Below are positions 55,470-63,591 of a stretch of DNA of 64,000 nt, piece after piece; position 1 is the first letter of the stretch, and each line of letters begins with the position of its first letter. The notes under the pieces are model-generated. The model did not search any database, had not been told where the DNA came from, and saw nothing but the letters and a program-made list of their open reading frames with translations. A program made the translations under genes and the position numbers. The stretch is from the NCBI RefSeq assembly GCF_016907545.1, contig NZ_JAFBCD010000001.1:1674001-1738000 (forward strand), given 5' to 3'. The stretch is from Paenarthrobacter ilicis (lineage in GTDB: Bacteria > Actinomycetota > Actinomycetes > Actinomycetales > Micrococcaceae).

Positions 55470-56728
55470 GCTGCGGCTCCTTCGGTGGTGGTGTCGTCGG
55501 CGGTGGAGGATGCGTAATCGGCGTGGTGGGGGTTTTCCCAGATGACCGTGGCACCCATACCCAGCCCAATGCACATGGTGGTGATGCCATAGCGGACTGA
55601 CGGGTCTTCCTCGAACTGCCGGGCGAGCTGGTTCATCAGGCGAACACCGGACGAGGCCAGGGGATGCCCGACGGCGATCGCGCCACCGTAGCGGTTAACC
55701 CGGGGGTCGTCGTCGGAAATGCCGAAGTGGTCCAGGAAGCTGAGGACTTGGACCGCGAAGGCTTCGTTGATTTCAAACAGTCCGATGTCCTCGATGCCCA
55801 GTCCGGCATTCTTGAGGGCCTTTTCCGTCGCGGGAACCGGGCCGATGCCCATGACTTCAGGCTCGACGCCGGCAAAGGCGTAGGAGACCAATCGCATCTT
55901 GACCGTCAGGCCAAGTTCGCCGGCGGCTTCTGCCGATGCCAGCACGGCTGCCGTGGCGCCGTCGTTCAGTCCTGCCGCGTTGCCGGCGGTGACCCGGCCA
56001 TGGGCACGGAACGGAGTCCGCAATTCGGCCAGGTCTTCCACCGTGGTTCCCGGGCGGGGCGGCTCGTCGGCGGTGTGCAGCATCCAGCCCTGTCCGGGCT
56101 TCATGGTTGCGACCGGGACGAGGTCGTCCTGGATTTGGTCCTTGGTGTAGGCGGCGGCGAGCTTGGCCTGGGAGGCGGCAGCGTAGGCATCCGTGCGCTC
56201 TTTGGTGATGGCCGGGAAGCGGTCGTGCAGGTTTTCTGCCGTGTTGCCCATGTTCAGGGCGGCGGGGTCCACCAGGCGTTCCGACATGAAGCGGGGGTTC
56301 GGATCAGCTCCGGCGCCCATGGGGTGGTTGCCCATATGTTCAACACCACCGGCGATGACCACATCGTAAGCGCCAAAACCGATGCCGCTGGCCGTCGTCG
56401 TGACCGCTGTCATGGCGCCTGCGCACATGCGGTCGATGGCGAAGCCGGGTACCGAGCGGGGGAGTCCGGCCAACAGGGCCGCCGTGCGGCCGATGGTCAG
56501 GCCTTGGTCCCCGGTTTGGGTGGTGGCGGCAATGGCGACTTCGTCGATGCGCTCTGCGGGCAGTGAGGGGTTGCGGCGCATCAATTCCCGGATGCACTTC
56601 ACCACGAGGTCGTCGGCACGGGTGCCTGCGTAGATGCCCTTCTCGCCGGCCTTGCCGAACGGGGTGCGGACGCCGTCAACGAACACGACGTCGCGGACGG
56701 TCCTCTGGGCGGTGCGTGATGGACTCAT
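55466..56728 (-). CDS. fadA: Acetyl-CoA acyltransferase (thiolase)
   Basis: 420 residues. The nucleophile cysteine is in IDRMCAGAMTA (C102). GHPLASSGVRLMNQL contains the histidine, and TTMCIGLGMGAT the second cysteine. It thiolytically cleaves 3-ketoacyl-CoA at the end of the beta-oxidation cycle run with FadB. GAGGAG lies seven bases before ATG 56728. About 60 bases upstream is a perfect 10-bp-arm palindrome that looks like a TetR-type operator, so control by a fatty-acyl-responsive repressor encoded elsewhere is likely. Confidence 0.95.
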   Translation of the reverse strand: MSPSRTAQRTVRDVVFVDGVRTPFGKAGEKGIYAGTRADDLVVKCIRELMRRNPSLPAERIDEVAIAATTQTGDQGLTIGRTAALLAGLPRSVPGFAIDRMCAGAMTAVTTTASGIGFGAYDVVIAGGVEHMGNHPMGAGADPNPRFMSERLVDPAALNMGNTAENLHDRFPAITKERTDAYAAASQAKLAAAYTKDQIQDDLVPVATMKPGQGWMLHTADEPPRPGTTVEDLAELRTPFRAHGRVTAGNAAGLNDGATAAVLASAEAAGELGLTVKMRLVSYAFAGVEPEVMGIGPVPATEKALKNAGLGIEDIGLFEINEAFAVQVLSFLDHFGISDDDPRVNRYGGAIAVGHPLASSGVRLMNQLARQFEEDPSVRYGITTMCIGLGMGATVIWENPHHADYASSTADDTTTEGAAA

Positions 56729-56788
56729 GTGATTACTCCTCGTTGAGACATGGAGGCGGATCCCGCTGGGTGTCCGTTGTGCCTTGAT

Positions 56789-56814
56789 GCTATGTTACTC
56801 ATCGGTAACATAGC
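56789..56814. promoter_or_regulatory. Operator-like palindrome upstream of fadAB
   Basis: GCTATGTTAC-N6-GTAACATAGC with perfect 10-bp arms. The TTAC/GTAA core is like many TetR-family sites. It overlaps AT-rich bases suitable for a -10. Confidence 0.6.
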
Positions 56815-56862
56815 ATGCAAGGCCGCTTGGCGGTCAAGCCGACGGATGTGGGGGCGAAACAA

Positions 56863-56902
56863 ATGGCCCGCCACGCGAACAATGGTTCGCGCAACGGGCC
56901 AT
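56863..56902 (-). terminator. Nested hairpin after RNase D
   Basis: Outer arms ATGGCCCG / CGGGCCAT and inner arms GCGAAC / GTTCGC with a 4-nt loop. Followed on the minus strand by TTTGTTTC. It starts 17 bases past the RNase D stop. Confidence 0.72.
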
Positions 56903-56919
56903 GACCTTCCGGCAGGGCA

Positions 56920-58269
56920 TCAAGACTGTTGCTGCACCGCTTGGGAGGGAGCCTCTTTGGCTTTGGACTCCTTGGGCGGAAGCGGCTGGGGGTTCAGGCA
57001 AGCCTCGGTGAGGACGGGGGCCGCCACCTCGATCTGCCATTCACGGGCTCCCAGGCTCCGGAGTTCGTTGCTGACGCTGTCGAGCGTTACCTCGGCTGGT
57101 GGGCGCCACATGACCCGCCGCAGGTAGTCCGGTGTGAGCAGGTTTTCCACGGGCAGGTTGAGTTCGTCCGCCTTGGCCTGGAGGGCTGGCCGCGCGGTGG
57201 ACAATCGTGCTGCTGCCTCGGGGTCACGATCGGCCCAGACCCGTGGAGGCGGCGGGGCGTTGGTGGGCAGGTGCAAGGGTGGAAGGTCCGTGATGGTGCG
57301 TGCGGCCGTGATGCAGCGCAGCCAGCGCGGCGCTTCGCGTTGGGCTGAGCGGCCGTGAAACCCCTTGGTGGCCAGCAACTGGGGAACCGTGGTGGGCATG
57401 GCCTTCGCTGCTGCCACCAGTGCCGAGTCGGGGATGAGCCGGCCGGGTGCAACATCGCGTTTACGGGCCAGCTGATCGCGTTCCTGCCATAGCTCCCGCA
57501 CCGCTGCCAACTGCCGGCGGTCCCTGACCTGGTGCAGGCCGGACGTCTTCCGCCACGGCTCAACCCGGGGAGGGGAGATTCCGGCTGCCAGGATGCCAGC
57601 GAATTCCTGTTCCGCGAAGTCGAGTTTGCCGTCCGCCTCCAGAAGTTCGATGAGCTCTTCACGAAGTTCGGCCAGGACCTCAACGTCCAGGGCGGCGTAG
57701 CGGAGCCAGGGCTCGGGCAGTGGGCGCGTGGACCAGTCGGCGGCGGAATGCTCTTTGGCCAGGCCAAAGCCCAGGAGTTGTTCAATGACGGCAGCGAGGC
57801 CAACGCGCGGCAGGCCTGCCAAGCGGGCAGCCAGCTCGGTGTCGAACAGTTTGTCCGGCCACATGCCCAGCTCTGACAAGCAGGGAAGGTCCTGGGTGGC
57901 GGCGTGGAGGATCCACTCGACGCCACGGAGGGATTCGTCAATGATTTTCAGGTCATCAAAGGGCTCGGGATCAATCAGCCAGGTTCCTGCGCCTTCCCGG
58001 CGGATCTGCACCAGGAAAGCCCGTTGTCCGTAGCGGAAGCCGGAGGCGCGTTCTGCGTCAACTCCTGCCGGCCCTGTGCCGGCGGCAATGGCGGCCGCGC
58101 AGCGTTCCAGTCCAGCCGGCGTGTCGATCACCGGGGGTACGCCTTCGCGTGGTGAATCAAGCTCAATGATCTCAGGGACGTGGCTGTCGAAGCCATCTAC
58201 CTTGATGTGGGTGGTGGGATCAGCAGCCGGATCGCCGGCCGTGGTGTTTTCCGGATTTTCAGGGGTCAT
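56920..58269 (-). CDS. Ribonuclease D-like 3'-5' exonuclease with HRDC domain
   Basis: 449 residues. DEDDy exonuclease motifs are present: VDAERASGFRY (Exo I, with Asp and Glu), HAATQDLPCL (Exo II) and YAALDVEVL (Exo III with the Tyr). An HRDC domain follows (about residues 255-335: RQLAAVRELWQERDQLA). A Pro/Ala-rich tail ends the protein. It is expected in tRNA or rRNA 3' trimming; Rv2681 is the positional equivalent. GAGG five bases before ATG 58269 supports the start. It follows DUF3000 by 68 bases, the same pairing as in mycobacteria. Confidence 0.88.
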   Translation of the reverse strand: MTPENPENTTAGDPAADPTTHIKVDGFDSHVPEIIELDSPREGVPPVIDTPAGLERCAAAIAAGTGPAGVDAERASGFRYGQRAFLVQIRREGAGTWLIDPEPFDDLKIIDESLRGVEWILHAATQDLPCLSELGMWPDKLFDTELAARLAGLPRVGLAAVIEQLLGFGLAKEHSAADWSTRPLPEPWLRYAALDVEVLAELREELIELLEADGKLDFAEQEFAGILAAGISPPRVEPWRKTSGLHQVRDRRQLAAVRELWQERDQLARKRDVAPGRLIPDSALVAAAKAMPTTVPQLLATKGFHGRSAQREAPRWLRCITAARTITDLPPLHLPTNAPPPPRVWADRDPEAAARLSTARPALQAKADELNLPVENLLTPDYLRRVMWRPPAEVTLDSVSNELRSLGAREWQIEVAAPVLTEACLNPQPLPPKESKAKEAPSQAVQQQS

Positions 58270-58337
58270 GGTTGCCTCAGTTTACCGATACCGGTCAAGG
58301 CAGGGCGCATTCGCGGGCGCCTGGTGGCAGGAAATGG

Positions 58338-58991
58338 TCAATTGAGCCTCCTGTTGGGCAAGCCGGTGACGCCCGGCGGCAGAGGGGGGAGTCCGGCAAA
58401 CGTGCAGACCATGTCGGACCAGGCTTCGAGGTGCGCCTGCACATCAGCGCTGGCGGGTGTCCATGATGCCCGCAGCTCAATGTCGATGGTGTCGGGCCGC
58501 TCGGCCAGCGTCCCAAAACTTTCCGAAAGGATGCGGGTGGCCGTTCCTCCGGCTGCGCGGTGTGGCGCAGCGTGGCCTTCCAAGGCGTCCACAAGCCAGG
58601 TCCAGGCAACGGAACCCAGCATTGAGTCGTTGCCCATGTCGGCATCGAGTTGCGCCCTGATGTAGGTGACTATCCGGAACTCGCCTTCCCACACTGCCGA
58701 GCCGTCGGGGTCGTGGAGCAGAATGAAACGGCCGGTGGCCAGTTCGTCGTCGTCATCGGCGGCCGGGCTGGTGTGGCTCTTGGCAAACGCTTTGGCTGCC
58801 GGACCGTGGACGGGCACTTGGCGGGTGGCGGCAGTGGGGCTGAAGACTTCGGCTCCCATGGCGACGGCGTAAGGGGCCAAGCGGGCCGGCGCGGGGATCT
58901 CCTCCAGCCGCAGTTCGCTGCGGCACTGTGCTTTTCGTAGGGTTCCCAGGGCGAAGAGAAAATCCGCGGGAACCTGTGCGAGGGCGTTCAC
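58338..58991 (-). CDS. DUF3000 family protein
   Basis: 217 residues. The family core LRLEEIPAPARLAPYAVAMG near residue 30, then GRFILLHDPDGSAVWEGEFR and a C-terminal ERPDTIDIELRASWTP. It is an actinobacterial protein of unknown function always upstream of the RNase D gene (Rv2680 type), which suggests a link to RNA metabolism. No membrane or signal sequence. GTG 58991 has no ribosome site, but TAATCT lies six bases upstream, so a leaderless mRNA is likely. Confidence 0.87.
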   Translation of the reverse strand: MNALAQVPADFLFALGTLRKAQCRSELRLEEIPAPARLAPYAVAMGAEVFSPTAATRQVPVHGPAAKAFAKSHTSPAADDDDELATGRFILLHDPDGSAVWEGEFRIVTYIRAQLDADMGNDSMLGSVAWTWLVDALEGHAAPHRAAGGTATRILSESFGTLAERPDTIDIELRASWTPASADVQAHLEAWSDMVCTFAGLPPLPPGVTGLPNRRLN

Positions 58992-58997
58992 CTTCGC

Positions 58998-59003
58998 AGA
59001 TTA
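58998..59003 (-). promoter_or_regulatory. Putative -10 box of a leaderless promoter
   Basis: TAATCT (minus strand), six bases, then the GTG at 58991. It starts right after the threonine aldolase terminator. Confidence 0.52.
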
Positions 59004-59010
59004 TGCGTCC

Positions 59011-59042
59011 GGGGCGGCGTTTCTGTGCAGGCACGCCGCCCC
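59011..59042 (-). terminator. Terminator after threonine aldolase
   Basis: GGGGCGGCGT pairs perfectly with ACGCCGCCCC around a 12-nt loop, 13 bases past the stop at 59055. Confidence 0.7.
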
Positions 59043-59054
59043 GCGACACAAGGG

Positions 59055-60164
59055 TTATGCGGTATGCAGTTCCTTCTTGATGCCCGCAACGAACGCATCG
59101 ATGTCGTCCTCGGTGGTGTCGAACGAGCACATCCAGCGGACTTCGCGGCGGGCAGCGTCCCAATCGTAGAAGGCGAAGGACCCGCGCAGGCGGTCGGCGA
59201 CGCCGGGGGGCAGGATGGCGAAGACACCGTTGGACTGTGTCGCTTGGGTGGGCTCCACGCCGTCGATCGCTTCCACTGCCGTCCGTAGCCGGGCTGCCAT
59301 GGCGTTGGCGTGGGCGGCGGAGCGCAACCACAGCCCGTCCTCCAGGAGTGCGATGAACTGTGCCGAGATGAAGCGCATTTTCGACGCCAACTGCATGTTC
59401 ATTTTGCGCAGGAACTTCAGGCCATCCGCAGCTTCGGGGTTCAGGGCCACCACCACTTCGCCGAAGATCAAGCCGTTCTTGGTCCCGCCGAAGGAGAGGA
59501 TGTCCACACCGGCATCGCGGGTGAATTCCCGCAGGGGAACGTTCAGGTGTGCCGCGGCGTTGGCCAGCCGTGCCCCGTCCATGTGCAGCTTCATGCCCTT
59601 GGAATGTGCGTGGTCCGCAATGGCCCGCACTTCCTCCGGCGTGTAGCAGGTGCCCAGTTCAGTTGTCTGGGTGATGGACACTGCCAGCGGCTGTGCGCGG
59701 TGTTCATCGCCCCAGCCCCAGGCTTCCCTGTCGATGAGTTCCGGGGTGAGCTTGCCGTCGTCGGTGGGTACCTGGAGCAGCTTGATGCCGCCGACGCGCT
59801 CCGGGGCGCCGTTCTCGTCCATGTTGATGTGCGCCGTGGATGCGCAGATCACAGCACCCCATCGGGGCAGCAGGGACTGCAGCGACAGCACGTTGGCGCC
59901 GGTGCCGTTGAAGACAGGGAAGCATTCGATGCCGGCACCGAACTGCTGTTCCATGACTTCCTGCAGCCGGGCGGTGTAAGCGTCTTCGCCGTAGGAGACC
60001 TGGTGGCCTCCGTTGGCAGCGGCCAATGCCGCAAGGATTTCGGGATGGACGCCGGAGTAGTTGTCCGATGCGAAGCCCCGCTTGTTGGGGTCGTGCAAAG
60101 GGCTCTGCTGGGCGTCACGGCCGCTGTGGACCGTCTCTGTTGTGGTTGTCACGTTGTGGTTCAC
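59055..60164 (-). CDS. ltaE: Low-specificity L-threonine aldolase / beta-eliminating lyase family
   Basis: 369 residues. The PLP lysine is in DILSFGGTKNGLIFGE. The substrate-binding start SDNYSGVHPEILAALAAAN and GAVICASTAHINMDENGAPE are typical of LtaE-type aldolases. It should cleave L-threonine and L-allo-threonine to glycine and acetaldehyde. GTG 60164 is chosen ahead of the polar NHNVTTTTET lead. The first strongly conserved residues appear about 20 later, so a later start is possible. It lies ten bases after the SDR gene; TAGACT seven bases before the GTG could also give an internal leaderless start. Confidence 0.87.
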   Translation of the reverse strand: MNHNVTTTTETVHSGRDAQQSPLHDPNKRGFASDNYSGVHPEILAALAAANGGHQVSYGEDAYTARLQEVMEQQFGAGIECFPVFNGTGANVLSLQSLLPRWGAVICASTAHINMDENGAPERVGGIKLLQVPTDDGKLTPELIDREAWGWGDEHRAQPLAVSITQTTELGTCYTPEEVRAIADHAHSKGMKLHMDGARLANAAAHLNVPLREFTRDAGVDILSFGGTKNGLIFGEVVVALNPEAADGLKFLRKMNMQLASKMRFISAQFIALLEDGLWLRSAAHANAMAARLRTAVEAIDGVEPTQATQSNGVFAILPPGVADRLRGSFAFYDWDAARREVRWMCSFDTTEDDIDAFVAGIKKELHTA

Positions 60165-60174
60165 GCTTTCAAGT

Positions 60175-60921
60175 CTATTTGGCCAGCAGGATGCGCTGGC
60201 CGTTGAGCTGGGCGGCGGGTTGGGTGAAGAGTTCGACGACGGCACTCGCCAGGTCTTCGACGTCCGTGTAGCCGGGGAAGCGCCGTTCCGGGTTCTTGAG
60301 CCGCATGGCCGGATCCACCAGGGCCTTGACGACCAAAATCACGGCTGCGCTGGATTCCTGGCTGTCTGTCGACTGGCTGTCTGTCGACGTGCTGTCATTC
60401 GACGCGGAGCGGCGGAACCCGTCGGCGATGGACAGGGTCCACGCCTCAGCTGCGCTTTTCGCGGCAGCGTAACTGGCCGTCGCGGCGGTGGGAGCAGAAG
60501 CGGTGGTGGAGGAAACCATGGCAAAGCGACCGTTGGGTGACTTCTCCAACTGGCCGTAGAACACGCGGGACACATTGCGGAGGGTGGTCACAGCACTGCG
60601 TTCCATGGCCTGCCAGTCGTCGTCGGACTGGTCCTCAATTCCCTTGGCGCCGCGCCAACCGCCAACGAGGTGGATGACCCCGTCGACGCCCCCAATGCCG
60701 CGGTCCTCAAGGGTGCGTGCCAGTTCCTGCACGGATTCCAGGCTGGCGAGATCGCTGACCATCGGTTCCACGCCCCCACCCGCTTCGGCAGCTGCTGCCT
60801 GGATACGGGCGGGATCGGAGCCAACGGTCAGGACGCGGTGTCCGGCAGTGGCCAGCGCACGGGCGGCAGCAACGCCCGAAGCGCTGCTGCCTCCCGTGAC
60901 CAGGACAGTCAATGCGGTCAT
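60175..60921 (-). CDS. SDR family oxidoreductase
   Basis: 248 residues. The cofactor loop is VLVTGGSSASGVAAARAL (TGxxxxxG variant), and catalytic Tyr and Lys are in SYAAAKSAAEAW. The GVIHLVGGWRGAKG segment replaces the usual NNAG. A polar Ser/Asp/Thr-rich stretch (about residues 172-188) looks like a flexible insertion. The substrate is unknown. ATG 60921 overlaps the DUF6421 stop (ATGA), so it is translationally coupled to that gene, with threonine aldolase next. Confidence 0.85.
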   Translation of the reverse strand: MTALTVLVTGGSSASGVAAARALATAGHRVLTVGSDPARIQAAAAEAGGGVEPMVSDLASLESVQELARTLEDRGIGGVDGVIHLVGGWRGAKGIEDQSDDDWQAMERSAVTTLRNVSRVFYGQLEKSPNGRFAMVSSTTASAPTAATASYAAAKSAAEAWTLSIADGFRRSASNDSTSTDSQSTDSQESSAAVILVVKALVDPAMRLKNPERRFPGYTDVEDLASAVVELFTQPAAQLNGQRILLAK

Positions 60922-62288
60922 CAGGCCGCCGTCGAACCAGTGATGCCGGTGGTGGACTCAATCACGGGGCGCATCTTCTTCTCCAGTGCTTCGTAGAACA
61001 TGGACAGCGGGAACTCATCATCCAGCACCTGGTCGGTGAGTCCGCGCGGCGGGCCATCCAACGGCAAGGCTTCGGGGCCCTTGGCCCAGACGGATGCCGG
61101 GTGGGGGGTCACGGTGCTGGAGATGAGTTCGTAAGCTGCCAGCCAGTGCGCAGCCTTCGGGCGGTCAATGGAGCGCCAGTACAGTTCCTCGATACGGGCG
61201 CCGAGCTCCACAACTACATCAGCAGCGTTATCCCAGTCAATGGAGAGCTTGCTGTCCGTCCAGTGCAGGACGTGGTTCTGGTGCATCCAGGCGAAGAGCA
61301 ACTGTCCGCCCAGGCCGTCGTAGTTGCGGACCCGGCTGCCGGTGATGGCAAAGCGGAAGATGCGGTCAAAGATCACTGCGTACTGCACCAGCTTGGCGTG
61401 CTTCCGGGCATCCGGATCAGCGTTCTCATCTTTTTCGATGCGGACTGATTCCCGGAACGCCGTGAGGTCGCACCGGAGCTCTTCAAGGGAGTACAGGAAG
61501 AAGGGCATGCGCTGCTTGATCATGAATGGATCGAAGGGCAGATCTCCACGCATGTGTGTCCGGTCGTGGATCAGGTCCCACATCACGAAGGTTCGCTGTG
61601 TCAGGTCCTGGTGGTCGATCAGCTGGGCGGCATCCTCCGGCAGCTGGAGTGAGGTGGTCTCCGCGGCTGCCTTGAGGACCCGGCGGAAACGGGCAGCTTC
61701 GCGGTCGGCGAAAATGGCGCCCCACGTGAACGTGGGGGTTTCACGGACGGCCACGGATTCGGGGAACAGCACGGCCGAGTTGGTGTCATAGCCGGGGGTG
61801 AAGTCGATGAACCGAATCGGAACAAACAGCTTGTTGGAATAATCGCCCGCTTCCAGGCCGCCGATGAACTCCGGCCAGATGACCTCGATGAGGACAGCCT
61901 CGACGTACCTGTTGGTGCTGCCGTTCTGGGTGTACATGGGGAACACCACCAAGTGCTGGAGACCATTGATCCGCTGCTCCTGGGGCTGGAACGCCAACAG
62001 GGAGTCAAGGAAATCAGGAACTCCGAAGCCGGTGGAGACCCAGCGCTCGAAATCCTGGACCAGGAGGTCCAGGTATGCAGAATCGTGGGGGAAGCGCGGT
62101 GCCAGCGCGGCAATCGCTTCGGTGATGGCAGCCACGAGTGTGGCGGCTTCGGCATGAATGGCCGGATCGGCAATGGATCCGTCCTGTTCCTGGTGGGCTT
62201 GGAGTGCAGTGGCGGCTGCTTTGAGGGAGGTCCAGTCCGCGTCGTCGGCGGTGACGATCTGGTGTGTGGCGGTGGCAAGTGAAGTCAT
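60921..62288 (-). CDS. DUF6421 family protein (possible zinc-dependent enzyme)
   Basis: 455 residues, a conserved actinobacterial family of unknown function. AAAGGG nine bases upstream supports ATG 62288. The sequence is soluble and rich in aromatic residues. IHDRTHMRGDL (H241, H245) followed 24 residues later by LEELRCDLTAF resembles the HExxH ... E layout of gluzincins, with Asp in place of the catalytic Glu. This is inference, not an established family trait. It is first in a three-gene set, DUF6421-SDR-threonine aldolase. TACGCT at about 62327-62332 (minus strand) is a possible -10. Confidence 0.8.
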   Translation of the reverse strand: MTSLATATHQIVTADDADWTSLKAAATALQAHQEQDGSIADPAIHAEAATLVAAITEAIAALAPRFPHDSAYLDLLVQDFERWVSTGFGVPDFLDSLLAFQPQEQRINGLQHLVVFPMYTQNGSTNRYVEAVLIEVIWPEFIGGLEAGDYSNKLFVPIRFIDFTPGYDTNSAVLFPESVAVRETPTFTWGAIFADREAARFRRVLKAAAETTSLQLPEDAAQLIDHQDLTQRTFVMWDLIHDRTHMRGDLPFDPFMIKQRMPFFLYSLEELRCDLTAFRESVRIEKDENADPDARKHAKLVQYAVIFDRIFRFAITGSRVRNYDGLGGQLLFAWMHQNHVLHWTDSKLSIDWDNAADVVVELGARIEELYWRSIDRPKAAHWLAAYELISSTVTPHPASVWAKGPEALPLDGPPRGLTDQVLDDEFPLSMFYEALEKKMRPVIESTTGITGSTAA

Positions 62289-62422
62289 GTGGCTCTGCCC
62301 TTTCCGGAGGTGGTGTGCATCTGGATTGAGCGTAACAAGCAAGAAGCATCACTTATTCAAAAAGATGCTGAGGATAAGAAATTCTTGTTCTTGGGGGCTG
62401 GGCGATGCCGTTGAGATCCAGC

Positions 62423-62456
62423 GCCGCGCGTTCAAGGGAGCCGCGCGTTCAAGGGA
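62423..62456. repeat. 17-bp perfect tandem duplication
   Basis: GCCGCGCGTTCAAGGGA occurs twice in a row, in the 233-bp gap between msrB and DUF6421. No gene is seen there. Confidence 0.85.
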
Positions 62457-62487
62457 CCAGGGGCGGGACCGGGTGGACCAAGGGCGA

Positions 62488-62516
62488 TGCCGGGCGGACC
62501 TCGGGCCCGCCCGGCA
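62488..62516 (-). terminator. Hairpin after msrB
   Basis: TGCCGGGCGG pairs with CCGCCCGGCA around a 9-nt loop, five bases past the msrB stop. No U tract. Confidence 0.6.
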
Positions 62517-62521
62517 CTGTC

Positions 62522-62962
62522 CTAGCTCTGGTCCGGGGTGACCAGGCGGAGGGAAACGGAGTTGATGCAGAACCGCTGATCGGTGGGGTTGTCATAGCCC
62601 TCACCCTCGAACACATGTCCAAGGTGTGAGTCGCAGTTGGCGCAACGGACTTCAACACGGTCCATTCCCATGGTGCGGTCATGCAGGTAACGGACAGTTC
62701 CGTCAGCCAACGGCGCCCAGAAGGAAGGCCAGCCACAGTGGGAATCAAACTTCTCGCGGCTGGTGAACAGCTGGCTACCACAGGCGCGGCACTGGTAAAC
62801 ACCTTCTGTGTGGGTGTCCCAGTACTCGCCCGTGTAGGGGCGCTCCGTGCCCGCTTGGCGCAGGACCCGGAATTCCTCGGGGGACAACTCTTCGCGCCAC
62901 TGGGCGTCGCTCTTCTCCACAGGTACCGACGTTGTGTTGCTGGTGTTTTCTGGAGTGTTCAT
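62522..62962 (-). CDS. msrB: Peptide-methionine (R)-S-oxide reductase
   Basis: 146 residues. Zinc-binding pairs are in QCRACGS and RCANCDS. FDSHCGWPSFW and the catalytic cysteine in DQRFCINSVSL are MsrB hallmarks. It reduces methionine-R-sulfoxide using thioredoxin. ATG 62962 has no clear ribosome site and lies 14 bases after the USP-like gene, so it is probably read from that transcript. A GC-rich hairpin follows its stop. Confidence 0.95.
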   Translation of the reverse strand: MNTPENTSNTTSVPVEKSDAQWREELSPEEFRVLRQAGTERPYTGEYWDTHTEGVYQCRACGSQLFTSREKFDSHCGWPSFWAPLADGTVRYLHDRTMGMDRVEVRCANCDSHLGHVFEGEGYDNPTDQRFCINSVSLRLVTPDQS

Positions 62963-62976
62963 GACTTATGCAACGC

Positions 62977-63468
62977 TTACGAGTCGCCGATAAATCCCGA
63001 ACCCGCGTACAAGTGCAAAACCGGCAGTCCCAGCTGGTCCTGGGCCTTGTTGGCCCAGTCGGTGTGGAAGGTGTCCGAAATGGCGTGGGGCCGGGTTACC
63101 ACCACGGCCTGCCCTGCGCCCAGCGAGCGGACCTTGGCCACCAAGCCGGCCACGGCACCGCCGTCGACGATCTCTCCGGTCACGCCCCCGCCCAACCCGT
63201 CCAGGGCAGCAAGGGATTCCTCCAATGTCTGGGCAGCCTCGGCCCGCTCCACCTCGGGATCCGGCGTCTGTGAGGTCAAGTCACGGAAAGCCTTCGCAAT
63301 ATCAAGGAGTGACAGGTTCTCCAGGAAATCGACCAGGAGATGACGCTCGGTGTTGGAAGGAACCAACACAACCAACGGGGCATCACCGCCATCAAGCAGT
63401 CTGTCGATGTTGACTCGGTCGTCTGGGCCAAGGGGCTCTTCAGTCAGGATGACTATGGGATCGCTCAT
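62977..63468 (-). CDS. Hypothetical protein with USP-like alpha/beta pattern
   Basis: 163 residues, not a family I can name. Strand 1 PIVILTEEPL, strand 2 PLVVLVPSN, a helix AEAAQTLEESLAALDGLG, a strand VTGEIVDG, a helix AVAGLVAKVRSLGAG, QAVVVTRPHAIS, and a final GLPVLHLYAG. The order is that of universal stress proteins, but the ATP loop GxxGxxG(S/T) is missing. TACGCT lies six bases before ATG 63468 and there is no ribosome site. Next to msrB in one transcript, so a stress role is possible. Confidence 0.68.
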   Translation of the reverse strand: MSDPIVILTEEPLGPDDRVNIDRLLDGGDAPLVVLVPSNTERHLLVDFLENLSLLDIAKAFRDLTSQTPDPEVERAEAAQTLEESLAALDGLGGGVTGEIVDGGAVAGLVAKVRSLGAGQAVVVTRPHAISDTFHTDWANKAQDQLGLPVLHLYAGSGFIGDS

Positions 63469-63474
63469 GGCTAC

Positions 63475-63480
63475 AGCGTA
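63475..63480 (-). promoter_or_regulatory. Putative -10 box of a leaderless promoter
   Basis: TACGCT (minus strand), six bases, then the ATG at 63468. Confidence 0.5.
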
Positions 63481-63591
63481 GTCCCGGGAGCGCGCGGTCC
63501 GCAGGCAAACACGGACGCGGACCGTACGTCCCGCACGCCGCGCGGTCCCTGCCTGCACCACCCCGCGGCGCCGAACGGCAACAATGGAACC

